A DNA stretch of 64,000 nucleotides, taken from positions 50,823-114,822 of the forward strand of contig JALNYO010000010.1 of NCBI GenBank assembly GCA_023229765.1, read 5' to 3'. Every line of letters begins with the position of its first letter. Within the stretch, counting starts at the first letter, position 1. Under the pieces are notes generated by a model. It saw only the letters and a program-made list of their open reading frames with translations. It did not search any database and had not been told where the DNA came from. Positions 54,413 through 61,476 of the stretch are shown here, piece by piece. The position numbers and the translations under genes were made by a program. The DNA comes from Syntrophales bacterium. Lineage in GTDB: Bacteria > Desulfobacterota > Syntrophia > Syntrophales > UBA5619.

Positions 54413-54498
54413 TGCCAACTATCAGCCGATTTCACCGCAGACGCTGGAATGAAAAAGAAAGACGGCTATTCGGGGTCGGCTGGATGAATTTGTTCAAG
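54413..54498 (-). other. attC site of a gene-less cassette (86 bp)
   Basis: Ends are TGCCAAC (54413-54419) and GTTCAAG (54492-54498). CAGCCGA and TCGGCTG form the inner stem. The upstream attC predicts GTTCAAC, so one base of seven differs. The cassette it closes (about 210 bases, to 54629) has no credible gene. Confidence 0.7.
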
Positions 54499-54623
54499 TA
54501 AGCCGCTGTCGCGGCAGGATGACCGTGACAAGCTAATCTCTTTTTCCCTTATACTTCCGCATTCCGACAACTTCTTTCCCACCTGCGTAATCTAATCTTT
54601 ACCCTAATAATATGATCGGGCTT

Positions 54624-54713
54624 GTTGAACAACGGATTGAGTTCGACCCGCAACCATGTCCGTGCCATCGATTTAATCGCCTCGCGGATCGACTCAATCC
54701 TTATAGGTTAGCT
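54624..54713 (-). other. attC site of the VapC/YefM cassette (90 bp)
   Basis: Ends are GTTGAAC (54624-54630) and GTTAGCT (54707-54713). GTTAGCT is the reverse complement of AGCTAAC at 55453, where the cassette begins. Inside is a long imperfect stem from GGATTGAG to CTCAATCC. The site and ~56 flanking bases are nearly identical to 58072-58214. Confidence 0.82.
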
Positions 54714-54732
54714 CATTTTTGATTCCATGTTG

Positions 54733-55110
54733 CTATGGCACAAATTTCTTTATCTGAAGATCCTTCATCACCTTATAGTGTTTGTCGTTTCCCGTGAGGA
54801 TAGGAAGGCCATATGCGATTGCCGTAGCTCCAATTAAAGCATCTGCAAGTTGCATGGAATGGCTGAGAAAATGTTGTTCTACATAGAACATGGCTTTTGC
54901 CGATACTTCTTCGGACACATACAGAATTTGTGTGTTCCATCCATGGAGTGCTTTACGGAGTTGGGTTAGCTCTTTTTTGTTTCTCAATCCTTGGACGAGT
55001 TCCATATATGTGATGACAGATATGAAAAAATTGTTTGAGTTTTCAATGAGCTGATATGCTTTTTCATTACCTCGCATATACCAAATTAGGACATCAGTAT
55101 CGATAACCAT
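54733..55110 (-). CDS. vapC: PIN-domain toxin (VapC-type)
   Basis: 125 residues. Acidic PIN residues are in VIDTDVLIWYMRG, YMELVQG, LADALIGATA and TGNDKHYK. Likely a Mg-dependent ribonuclease toxin acting on tRNA or rRNA. The upstream antitoxin overlaps by one base. The pair forms one integron cassette, where such modules are thought to stabilise the array. Confidence 0.88.
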   Translation of the reverse strand: MVIDTDVLIWYMRGNEKAYQLIENSNNFFISVITYMELVQGLRNKKELTQLRKALHGWNTQILYVSEEVSAKAMFYVEQHFLSHSMQLADALIGATAIAYGLPILTGNDKHYKVMKDLQIKKFVP

Positions 55111-55343
55111 TAGAATCTTCCTTTTCTTAAACTTCTTACATATTCATCCACATTTTTTACGATGTCATTATCTTGCCACATTCCGAACAATTCATTTTTT
55201 TCTGTTTGCCTTTTGATTTCTTGGTAGGGAACAAGTTTAGCGCACGGTTTTCCTCGGAAGGTAATAACAACTTCCTCTCCCCTATTTACGGAGTCTATTA
55301 GTTCTTTTGAGTTGAATCTTAGGTCTTTTGCGGTTGCTCTCAT
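55110..55343 (-). CDS. Phd/YefM-type antitoxin
   Basis: 77 residues from ATG 55343 (MRATAKDLRF), chosen because GGAGGGGTGATC directly precedes it; GTG two codons upstream is the alternative. The N-terminal FNSKELIDSVNRGEEVVITF then GKPCAKLVPYQE is the Phd/YefM fold. Partner of the following PIN toxin. A 5' AT-rich gap with TTGACATGGAG (minus-strand reading differs) may hold a private promoter. Confidence 0.82.
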   Translation of the reverse strand: MRATAKDLRFNSKELIDSVNRGEEVVITFRGKPCAKLVPYQEIKRQTEKNELFGMWQDNDIVKNVDEYVRSLRKGRF

Positions 55344-55452
55344 GATCACCCCTCCATGTGTAAAGTTTATATTTCAAAGTATATACTTGACATGGAGTAT
55401 AGTCAATTATGTTTTCTTGAGACAGAGCAATTATTCGGATATTTTGCCCTTG

Positions 55453-55516
55453 AGCTAACGAGATAACTAACCGGCGCGCAGCTTTTTCGCGCGTCCGGTT
55501 GAGTTTGTGGTTAGAC
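55453..55516 (-). other. attC site of the BrnT cassette (64 bp)
   Basis: Ends are AGCTAAC (55453-55459) and GTTAGAC (55510-55516). GTTAGAC is the reverse complement of GTCTAAC at 56047, the start of this cassette. Strong stem CGCGCAG/CGCG with CCGG ends. The upstream CDS terminates inside it. Confidence 0.88.
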
Positions 55517-55724
55517 CAGTTGATTTCTGTGCAACGTTAATAAGGGACATCAGTGCCTCATTAACCGCGGCTTCTGTAGGAAATACTTTTGCCACATCGG
55601 GGTTGAGGAGTATCAGATTTGTTCCTTTTTGGTAAGACTCAAAATACTTACCGCGGATTCCCTGGCCCAAGTCTTCCCTTTTGTACTCAGGACGAAGCTC
55701 ATCAAATTCTTTAACCTTCTTCAT
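55467..55724 (-). CDS. Probable antitoxin partner of BrnT-like toxin
   Basis: 85 residues. VKEFDELRPEYKREDLGQGI and RGKYFESYQKGTNLILLNPD are familiar from small proteins encoded next to BrnT. It overlaps the toxin stop by 14 bases. The last ~15 residues (STGRAKKLRAG) are read from the attC, so the original C-terminus may have been shorter. DNA-binding antitoxin function is inferred from position. Confidence 0.75.
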   Translation of the reverse strand: MKKVKEFDELRPEYKREDLGQGIRGKYFESYQKGTNLILLNPDVAKVFPTEAAVNEALMSLINVAQKSTGLTTNSTGRAKKLRAG

Positions 55725-55983
55725 AGATTTTCCTTTCGTTACGGTTCATTAGACGTGCGTTTATGATTCGTGTTCGGCCGCCACGTTCCGTATGGGAAAC
55801 AATGAGGAATCGGTTTTGGAGGGACAAGCCGAAAGTAACTTGCCGGTTTTCATTCAAAGAATGATCCGGGTCTTCAAACGTAACAGCCAGAGGGTCTCCA
55901 AAGACTGTTGCCGCTTCCTGAAATGTGACATCGTGCTTTCGGATGTTTGCGGCAGCCTTTTTCGGGTTCCACTCAAGGTTCAT
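55711..55983 (-). CDS. brnT: BrnT-family toxin
   Basis: 90 residues; AGGAAGGTATTT precedes the ATG. BrnT hallmarks: EWNPKKAAANIRKHDVTFQEA, then FGLSLQNRFLIVSHTERGGRTRIINARLMNRNER. BrnT is a RelE-fold ribonuclease. Toxin-first order is the usual one for brnTA. Confidence 0.88.
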   Translation of the reverse strand: MNLEWNPKKAAANIRKHDVTFQEAATVFGDPLAVTFEDPDHSLNENRQVTFGLSLQNRFLIVSHTERGGRTRIINARLMNRNERKIYEEG

Positions 55984-56046
55984 AAATACCTTCCTAATGG
56001 CTATTATACCAGAAAATTAATATGTTGTTCAGTCTTTATTGTCTTG

Positions 56047-56106
56047 GTCTAACGCCTGAAGTCACTGGCGGGCGGAACGCCTGTCCAGTGGAGTGATTCG
56101 TTAGAC
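56047..56106 (-). other. attC site of the radical-SAM cassette (60 bp)
   Basis: Ends are GTCTAAC (56047-56053) and GTTAGAC (56100-56106), mutually complementary. CACTGG and CCAGTG form the inner stem. A canonical-length site. The matching upstream start of this cassette (expected GTCTAAC in 57.5-58.1 kb) is missing. Confidence 0.9.
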
Positions 56107-56172
56107 ATATCTATTTATTATTCCCATGATGTCAATAATCTGGCCTAATATCTCCTTTCAACTGTGTGAATT

Positions 56173-57534
56173 TTAATAATCTTTATATGCATTTTTTACT
56201 TGTCTGGAAAATCTCAAAAAAAGAGCGATTAAACCAGGAATTTCCTTTAAAGGATATTTCATCATGAAAGAAAGTGCCTTTATCGGAGATTTTGCATTCA
56301 TATATAAGAAATTGAGATTATCAAAAAATTCATTTAAGGGAAGTTTTGTCGGGAGCAGTGTATGTATAAAATCAAACAGATCATAATTTTTTGTAATAAG
56401 TTTTCCCTTGACCTCTTCATAGAAATCCGTTCCGGGTAAAGGCGTGAGAACTGAGAAGGTCGGGAAACTGAGTGCCAAACTTCTGCAGTATTTTTTAAAG
56501 GCTTTAAAATCTTCTCTTGTAAATTCCGGTCGCACCATAAAAGAAGCATATATTTCAATACCATTTGATTGTAATATTTTTACCGCTTCCCTATTATTTT
56601 CAACGGTCGAGCCTTTGTTTATAAATTTAAGATCTTCATCCCTAAAAAATTCCAGTCCGACAAAAACTCTTTCAAGACCGATTTCCTTCCAAATTCTGAT
56701 AAGCTCCGGATGTTTTATAATCGTATCACTTCTCCCATACAAAAAATATCGTTTCTTGATTCCTGCTTCTTTGATCAGTCCTGCAAGAGTCTTCATTCTT
56801 TCCGCATCAACCAATGATTCATCATCAGCAAAAAAGACGAAATCTTCCTTTATTTCGGAAAGTTCTTTAACGATATTTTCAGGTTTCCTCCGTATATATT
56901 TACCGTTGGTAAGTTTCCATAAAGCACAGAAATTACATCTGAAGGGACATCCTTTTGAGGTCCGTATCGATGCCAATGGTTTCATCCATTCTGTAAAATA
57001 ATGTTGTCTATATTTTTGTGTAAGCTCTCTTGCAGGGTGAGGAAAAATATCAAGATCGGTTATGGGATCAGATGGAATCTTAATGAGCATGGAATCTTCT
57101 TTATAAGCAATTCCCGGTATCCCTGCAAATCCCTTCCTCTTTTCAAGCCTCGATATAATTTCCTTAAAAACAAAAACCCCCTCCCCCATTACGATTAGAT
57201 CAATAAAAGGAGTAAGAAAATCCTCTGCCGCAACTGTAGCATGATGCCCACCGACAACAGTGAAAATATCGGGATGAATTTTTTTTATTCTTTCGAAAAG
57301 GCCTTTAACTGTATTTACAGTGACCGTATACGAAGTAATTCCAACGACATTTGGTTTGAAATCTTCTAAAACTTCCTCAAGATTTTTATCAAACCGCATG
57401 TCCAGTATTTTCACGTCATGATTGTCTTTAATACCGGATGCTAAATATTCAAGAGCCAGAGGCTCATTAATAAAAAAGTCTTCTCCACCAATTGTTCTCT
57501 GAGCTTTCGCAGGCTGTATTAATAGCACATTCAT
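56173..57534 (-). CDS. B12-binding radical SAM enzyme (HpnR-like)
   Basis: 453 residues. An N-terminal cobalamin-binding domain (MNVLLIQPAK; VVGGHHATVAAEDFL near 95) is followed by the radical SAM cluster CPFRCNFC near 200. The stretch RSDTIIKHPELIRIWKEIGL then VENNREAVKIL resembles hopanoid C-3 methylase HpnR. Such enzymes methylate unactivated carbons or rearrange lipids and natural products. It is unusually large for an integron cassette and has lower GC than the chromosome to its left. An attC follows 67 bases downstream. The substrate is unknown. Confidence 0.8.
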   Translation of the reverse strand: MNVLLIQPAKAQRTIGGEDFFINEPLALEYLASGIKDNHDVKILDMRFDKNLEEVLEDFKPNVVGITSYTVTVNTVKGLFERIKKIHPDIFTVVGGHHATVAAEDFLTPFIDLIVMGEGVFVFKEIISRLEKRKGFAGIPGIAYKEDSMLIKIPSDPITDLDIFPHPARELTQKYRQHYFTEWMKPLASIRTSKGCPFRCNFCALWKLTNGKYIRRKPENIVKELSEIKEDFVFFADDESLVDAERMKTLAGLIKEAGIKKRYFLYGRSDTIIKHPELIRIWKEIGLERVFVGLEFFRDEDLKFINKGSTVENNREAVKILQSNGIEIYASFMVRPEFTREDFKAFKKYCRSLALSFPTFSVLTPLPGTDFYEEVKGKLITKNYDLFDFIHTLLPTKLPLNEFFDNLNFLYMNAKSPIKALSFMMKYPLKEIPGLIALFLRFSRQVKNAYKDY

Positions 57535-57551
57535 GGTTTGTAGTTTTTTAT

Positions 57552-57805
57552 CCTTTCTTCAGCACGTTTTACCCTGTGGATTCATGAAAATCCGCTACTA
57601 CGGCTTTCTGGGTTCGGGTTCATCGATAGCCCCCGATGATGTCAGGGCCGCGATAGAGTTGTCCCTGCCATTCTTCGTTGCCGATCAACCAGAAGCGAAA
57701 AAAGAGAAAAAACCGGCGCCGTACTGTCCCCATTGCCGGGGAATGTTGATTTTCCATTACGCCTTCGAAACTGGAGCCTTCGTTACCTTGATGAAACCGG
57801 GGTAA
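57552..57805 (+). pseudogene. IS91-family transposase remnant (C-terminal part)
   Basis: The frame reads FLQHVLPCGFMKIRYYGFLG and later CPHCRGMLIFH, which recall the C-terminal region of IS91-type Y2 transposases (HVLPKGF.RIR.YGFL and a CxxC pair). The catalytic N-terminal part is absent, replaced by the radical-SAM gene start. It is on plus, against the cassettes, so it entered by transposition. Confidence 0.6.
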
Positions 57806-58127
57806 ATGGACGGCGGACGTAAACTGAAAAACCGTTACTCTTTCTTGTCTTTTTTAATCCGTTTACGAACGGACAGGGATTGCTGTTGCCGGAATTAAGA
57901 ACATTAAGCTTCGCTTTCAGCAAGCGGCGGAGTAAATGCCGCCATACGGAAAATTACTGGTCAAAACCAAAACAAATGAACAACGAAAAACCGGAAAAAG
58001 GAGGATTTTTTGTCAAAGAACGGGTTTTGTTACGGAGAAATCAGACAAATCAATGAAAATCTTATACGAGACAACTTCTTTCCCGCCTGCGTAATCTAAT
58101 CTTTACCCTAATAATATGATCGGGCTT
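57806..58127. other. Gene-free stretch beside IS91 remnant
   Basis: About 320 bases with no credible gene. It contains a copy of a dispersed motif (57899-57915, GAACATTAAGCTTCGCT) and, at 58072-58127, the duplicated flank of the neighbouring attC. It may be the decayed end of the IS91-like element. Confidence 0.5.
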
Positions 58128-58217
58128 GTTGAACAATGGATTGAGTTCGACCCGCAACCATGTCCGTGCCATCGATTTAATCGCCTCGCGGGCCGACTCA
58201 ATCCTTATAGGTTATAC
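58128..58217 (-). other. attC site of the restriction-modification cassette (90 bp)
   Basis: Ends are GTTGAAC (58128-58134) and GTTATAC (58211-58217). GTTATAC is the reverse complement of GTATAAC at 60011, the cassette start. Near-identical to the attC at 54624, including flank. Confidence 0.85.
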
Positions 58218-58302
58218 ATTTTTCCCTCTGTAATTAAGCATTTCTGTTCTTTAAAATAAAATAGCTCAATAAAGGAAGTGCCGGATTTGCGGAGAGTTTC
58301 CG

Positions 58303-59037
58303 TTATTTCTTGTTTCCGGAATTGAATATGACAAGTCGCTCCCAGTCAATTTTTCCGTCTTTGCAGAATTCCTCCGCGAAGCTGCAAGTAAACTTTGTAA
58401 TAATCTGGGCATAGAGTTCCATAAACTCCTCGTTTCGCTCTCTCGCTTTATGTCCAAGGGGTTCAATAATCTGCGTAAACAGAGATTCATCTCCAGATAT
58501 AAACTGCCAGAATCTCTGCCCGCACAGTTTTTGATATTCACCTTTGTCCGGTTTTTTATTAACTCCGTAACAGCAGCCATTGACTGCAATAATGTTCATC
58601 TTCGAATTTGAAGTCCGCAAAATTCGCTTGGCCTTGTTGAAGTTGTCTTTCATTTTCTTGATTTGGGAGCTGTTGCCCCAATTGGGGCCGGATTTGATTG
58701 CTACGATATACCGGACTTCATCGGAATTAAACTCCAGGTCAATACCTTCGGCGGCTGATTTGTCGCCGCTGAAAACGGTTTTATTTATGTGGATTGCAAG
58801 CCCTTCAAGAAAATCGCCGAAAATAGTCTCTTCTTGTGAAGAGAGGTGGGCATCCAGCAGGGTCTTAACAAGATCGGGAGCGGCGATAATGTTTTTTGCC
58901 TTGAACAGATAAGGGTTTTTCCGCTTGAGAATTTGTTCCAACTTGATTTTGTTGATACTTTCAAGCCGTTTATTGTGGAATGCCGATATGTTTTCCCTTA
59001 CGTACCGTTCCACTTCGCTGTTTGTGATTGGCGGCAT
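58303..59037 (-). CDS. Type II restriction endonuclease (PD-(D/E)XK type)
   Basis: 244 residues from ATG 59037 (MPPITNSEVERYV), where GAGGAAAGAAT precedes; the frame opens 17 codons earlier. A likely nuclease core is AAEGIDLEFNSDEVRYIVAI followed by KSGPNWGNSSQI, giving the D...xIK pattern. It overlaps the 3' end of the methyltransferase gene, which strongly supports a restriction role. I recall similar KSGPNWGNSSQ proteins among PmeII-like enzymes. Recognition sequence unknown. Confidence 0.78.
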   Translation of the reverse strand: MPPITNSEVERYVRENISAFHNKRLESINKIKLEQILKRKNPYLFKAKNIIAAPDLVKTLLDAHLSSQEETIFGDFLEGLAIHINKTVFSGDKSAAEGIDLEFNSDEVRYIVAIKSGPNWGNSSQIKKMKDNFNKAKRILRTSNSKMNIIAVNGCCYGVNKKPDKGEYQKLCGQRFWQFISGDESLFTQIIEPLGHKARERNEEFMELYAQIITKFTCSFAEEFCKDGKIDWERLVIFNSGNKK

Positions 59038-59878
59038 ATTCTTTCCTCTTTTCAAAAAGATAGCATTCGGTTGGTTGGATTGCTGCATTGACCATATCGT
59101 AATACTGCGGCAGGATGTCTATGCCGACGGAGTTTCTTCTCATCCTCTGTGCAACTTTGAGCGTAGTTCCTGACCCCATGAAAGGATCAAGCACAGTGTT
59201 GCCTTCTTTGGTGAAAAGCTTGATAAACCATTCGGGCAAAGTTTCCGGGAATGCGGCGCTGTGATTTTTGTTGGAACATTCCGTAGCCAATTGGAGAACA
59301 TTGGTAGGATAAGCTCTATCTTTTCCTATCCAGTTTGAAATGTTTTTGCCGAATCCGCTGCCGACTTTTGAATTGTCGCGGATTTTATCGGTTTCACTCA
59401 GGTTCTGGAGTCGTTTTTCTGCCCAGTTTCCCATAGGAACCATAACCTCTTCCTGATACATGTTGAAGTGCCGTGATTTATTAAATTGTATCAGTCGTTC
59501 CCATGAATCACGGAAGCGGTTGGGCCACTTTCCCGGATAACAGTTTTTCTTATGCCAAATCATTTCTTCAGTCCAGAGCCAGCCAATTTTTCTCATGGCG
59601 AGAATCAATTCGAGAACGTAGGTATGCCGTTCTCCGTTTTGTGCTTTTTCTTTAATATTGAGGACAAAAGTTCCATCTGGCTTGAGAACACGAAGCAGTT
59701 CGATGCCTATCGGCAAAAACCAGTCAACATACTGGTCGGGCTTGATACCACCATATGTCTGTGACCGTTGGTCTGCATATGGTGGCGAGGTAAAAATCAA
59801 ATCAACAGAGTTGTCGCGTAGATCTCGTAAAGCTTCCCGGCAATCTCCCAATATTGTTTTTGCTGTGACTGTAATCAT
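58970..59878 (-). CDS. DNA (cytosine-N4/adenine-N6) methyltransferase
   Basis: 302 residues. Motif IV is TSPPY (~31), favouring N4-cytosine or beta-class N6-adenine specificity; the SAM motif is DPFMGSGTTLKVAQ (~235). IV before I marks the beta order. It protects DNA from the nuclease encoded by the overlapping downstream gene. The two fill one cassette of ~1.9 kb, starting at the core at 60011. Confidence 0.9.
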   Translation of the reverse strand: MITVTAKTILGDCREALRDLRDNSVDLIFTSPPYADQRSQTYGGIKPDQYVDWFLPIGIELLRVLKPDGTFVLNIKEKAQNGERHTYVLELILAMRKIGWLWTEEMIWHKKNCYPGKWPNRFRDSWERLIQFNKSRHFNMYQEEVMVPMGNWAEKRLQNLSETDKIRDNSKVGSGFGKNISNWIGKDRAYPTNVLQLATECSNKNHSAAFPETLPEWFIKLFTKEGNTVLDPFMGSGTTLKVAQRMRRNSVGIDILPQYYDMVNAAIQPTECYLFEKRKEYAANHKQRSGTVRKGKHIGIPQ

Positions 59879-60010
59879 TCCCTATTTCTCCCTGAAACCA
59901 TGATGGGACGACTATACATCATTTATCAGGAAAAATCTTTACTGACTTTATTGGCGATTTTATTAAACATCCCAAGGACACTCTGTTTTCCTGTGTTGAT
60001 TTTTTATGAT

Positions 60011-60076
60011 GTATAACGCTTGCATAACCGGGAGTGGCCCGACAGGGCCGCGATCCGGTTCATGTGGTTGTTGGAT
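60011..60076 (-). other. attC site of the FRG cassette (66 bp)
   Basis: Ends are GTATAAC (60011-60017) and GTTGGAT (60070-60076). GTTGGAT is the reverse complement of ATCCAAC at 60874, where the cassette starts. GGCCCGACAGGGCC forms the apical stem. Confidence 0.9.
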
Positions 60077-60078
60077 AA

Positions 60079-60855
60079 TCAGTAATTGTCAACTTCTAAT
60101 CTCATATTCGTAAACTTACAAGCTCCTTCCAAGTCGGGAAATAGGGTCGCGTGATTGATGTTCATTTTGTTCAGGGCGAGGAGGCATTCGACTCGATTAT
60201 CGTTGGGTACATATATCTTGGCCAGCACCGTCTTATTGAGACCCAGGAAATGCGTACTTATCCAGTTCTCTATAGACACGCCAACAGGAGATTTTATGAA
60301 AAGTCCATTTTGGTTTACTAGCCTTGCGTTGTCATCGGAAAGTGGCCGAAACCACTCGACAATGTCTGCTTGGGCATTTTTTGCGGCCAGTTCCTTGCTC
60401 TTTTTCACAACCTTAGTCTCGTTGAGTGCAAGCACCACCCGAGTGTCAGTCTCGTCTCCGGGCATGGATTCGGCGAATGCAAAGAACAAAGCAACATAGG
60501 GGGACGCAGTCCAGTCCAGCAGCGGTGTAGCTAGACCATGATGCTGACCAAGCGACCAGAGCTCATCGTCTGAAGGCACAGAAGGATTAGAGCCCCTTCG
60601 TCCCCGGATGGCATATCGGAATACATCTTTATGGTCCAAAAGAGCCGAAGACCGTGAAGGAATGTTTTTCATAAGTCGCGTGAGTGTTGACTCCAGATCC
60701 CAATCATTTCGACGATGCCCCCGGTATATGTAATCTGGGTGATTGAGAAGCTTTTTAACCACATTGTTGAAGTCGGTCCAGGAAGAAAGCTTGGATTCCA
60801 TGATGCCATTACTGATCTTTGCTTTTGGAAACGTAGGCGGTTGTGGAGTTACCAT
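60079..60855 (-). CDS. FRG-domain protein
   Basis: 258 residues. The FRG domain is clear: YIYRGHRRNDWDLESTLTRL near 42, then SLGQHHGLATPLLDWTASPY near 100 and VALFFAFAE. FRG-domain proteins (named for a conserved motif) are common in mobile and defence islands; their activity is not known. The gene nearly fills its cassette, ending three bases before the attC. Confidence 0.85.
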   Translation of the reverse strand: MVTPQPPTFPKAKISNGIMESKLSSWTDFNNVVKKLLNHPDYIYRGHRRNDWDLESTLTRLMKNIPSRSSALLDHKDVFRYAIRGRRGSNPSVPSDDELWSLGQHHGLATPLLDWTASPYVALFFAFAESMPGDETDTRVVLALNETKVVKKSKELAAKNAQADIVEWFRPLSDDNARLVNQNGLFIKSPVGVSIENWISTHFLGLNKTVLAKIYVPNDNRVECLLALNKMNINHATLFPDLEGACKFTNMRLEVDNY

Positions 60856-60873
60856 AATTCAATCCTTTCTTCT

Positions 60874-60940
60874 ATCCAACGTTTGAATTCACCGGCCTGC
60901 GCAGCTTTTTGCGCAGGTCCGGTGGAATGATGGGTTGGGC
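60874..60940 (-). other. attC site (67 bp)
   Basis: Ends are ATCCAAC (60874-60880) and GTTGGGC (60934-60940). GTTGGGC complements GCCCAAC, found both at 61424 and at 62647. CTGCGCAG/TGCGCAG and CACCGG/CCGGTG form the stem. Confidence 0.9.
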
Positions 60941-60946
60941 ATAGCT

Positions 60947-61411
60947 TTATTCCTTCTTGTCGCTGCCAACATAGAAGTTCATACCGCTGTTAGGTGAAGA
61001 ACCCACCAAAAAACTTACCGATCCGTCCGGGTTTTGTACGACCGCCGCATTAGAGCCGACAACCTGTGCGTTGCCTCGAGCATGGATAGCCGTGTTGTTT
61101 GTGCGACTAACGCTATCGTTTCCGAACACGAAAGTTGCGTTCTGTCCCGCCCCCATCGTGATCTTGTCTGGTGCAAACAGCGTTGATCCTTGGATGGTCA
61201 GTAGACCTCTTTCAGCGAATGCATCGATAACGGTCGAGGCATTGACCGTGACACCTTGGATCTTGAGGAAAGAATCAAGGTGCCGAGCGAACTCTTGAGG
61301 CGATGATGTTTTCCGAGACTCGAAATATGCCTTCAGAAACTCTACGAAGGCGCTTGCACTAATGCCGATGCCAAAGTTTTGAAGAACTGCCAAGAAAGCT
61401 GAAACGTCCAT
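60947..61411 (-). CDS. Cassette protein of unknown function
   Basis: 154 residues from ATG 61411 (MDVSAFLAVLQNFG); AGGAGGAATC directly precedes it, while the frame opens six codons earlier. The N-terminal ~75 residues are helical. The rest is Gly/Asn/Val-rich (GAGQNATFVFGNDSVSRTN, then IHARGNAQVVGSNAAVV), like short beta-solenoid rungs. I do not recognise the family. It may partner the TIR-like protein encoded just upstream, if the degenerate core between them is not a true site. Confidence 0.65.
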   Translation of the reverse strand: MDVSAFLAVLQNFGIGISASAFVEFLKAYFESRKTSSPQEFARHLDSFLKIQGVTVNASTVIDAFAERGLLTIQGSTLFAPDKITMGAGQNATFVFGNDSVSRTNNTAIHARGNAQVVGSNAAVVQNPDGSVSFLVGSSPNSGMNFYVGSDKKE

Positions 61412-61423
61412 GATTCCTCCTAT

Positions 61424-61468
61424 GCCCAACCGGACCGCGTCTTCCCATCCGCTGGATTGACGTGGGTA
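61424..61468 (-). other. Degenerate attC candidate
   Basis: GCCCAAC (61424-61430) is a perfect core, but the other end reads GTGGGTA (61462-61468) instead of the expected GTTGGGC. Only 45 bases long with a weak stem. Either a decayed site or chance. Confidence 0.4.
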
Positions 61469-61476
61469 TCATTGTT

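Noticed and set aside
57533..57805. An independent 90-residue gene
   Set aside because: It looks like a transposase C-terminus without its catalytic part and has no ribosome site; recorded as a remnant.
54568..58217. Treating the ~145-base duplicated blocks as transposon ends or REP elements
   Set aside because: Their outer cores GTTAGCT and GTTATAC exactly complement the cores that begin the respective cassettes, so they are attC sites with flank.
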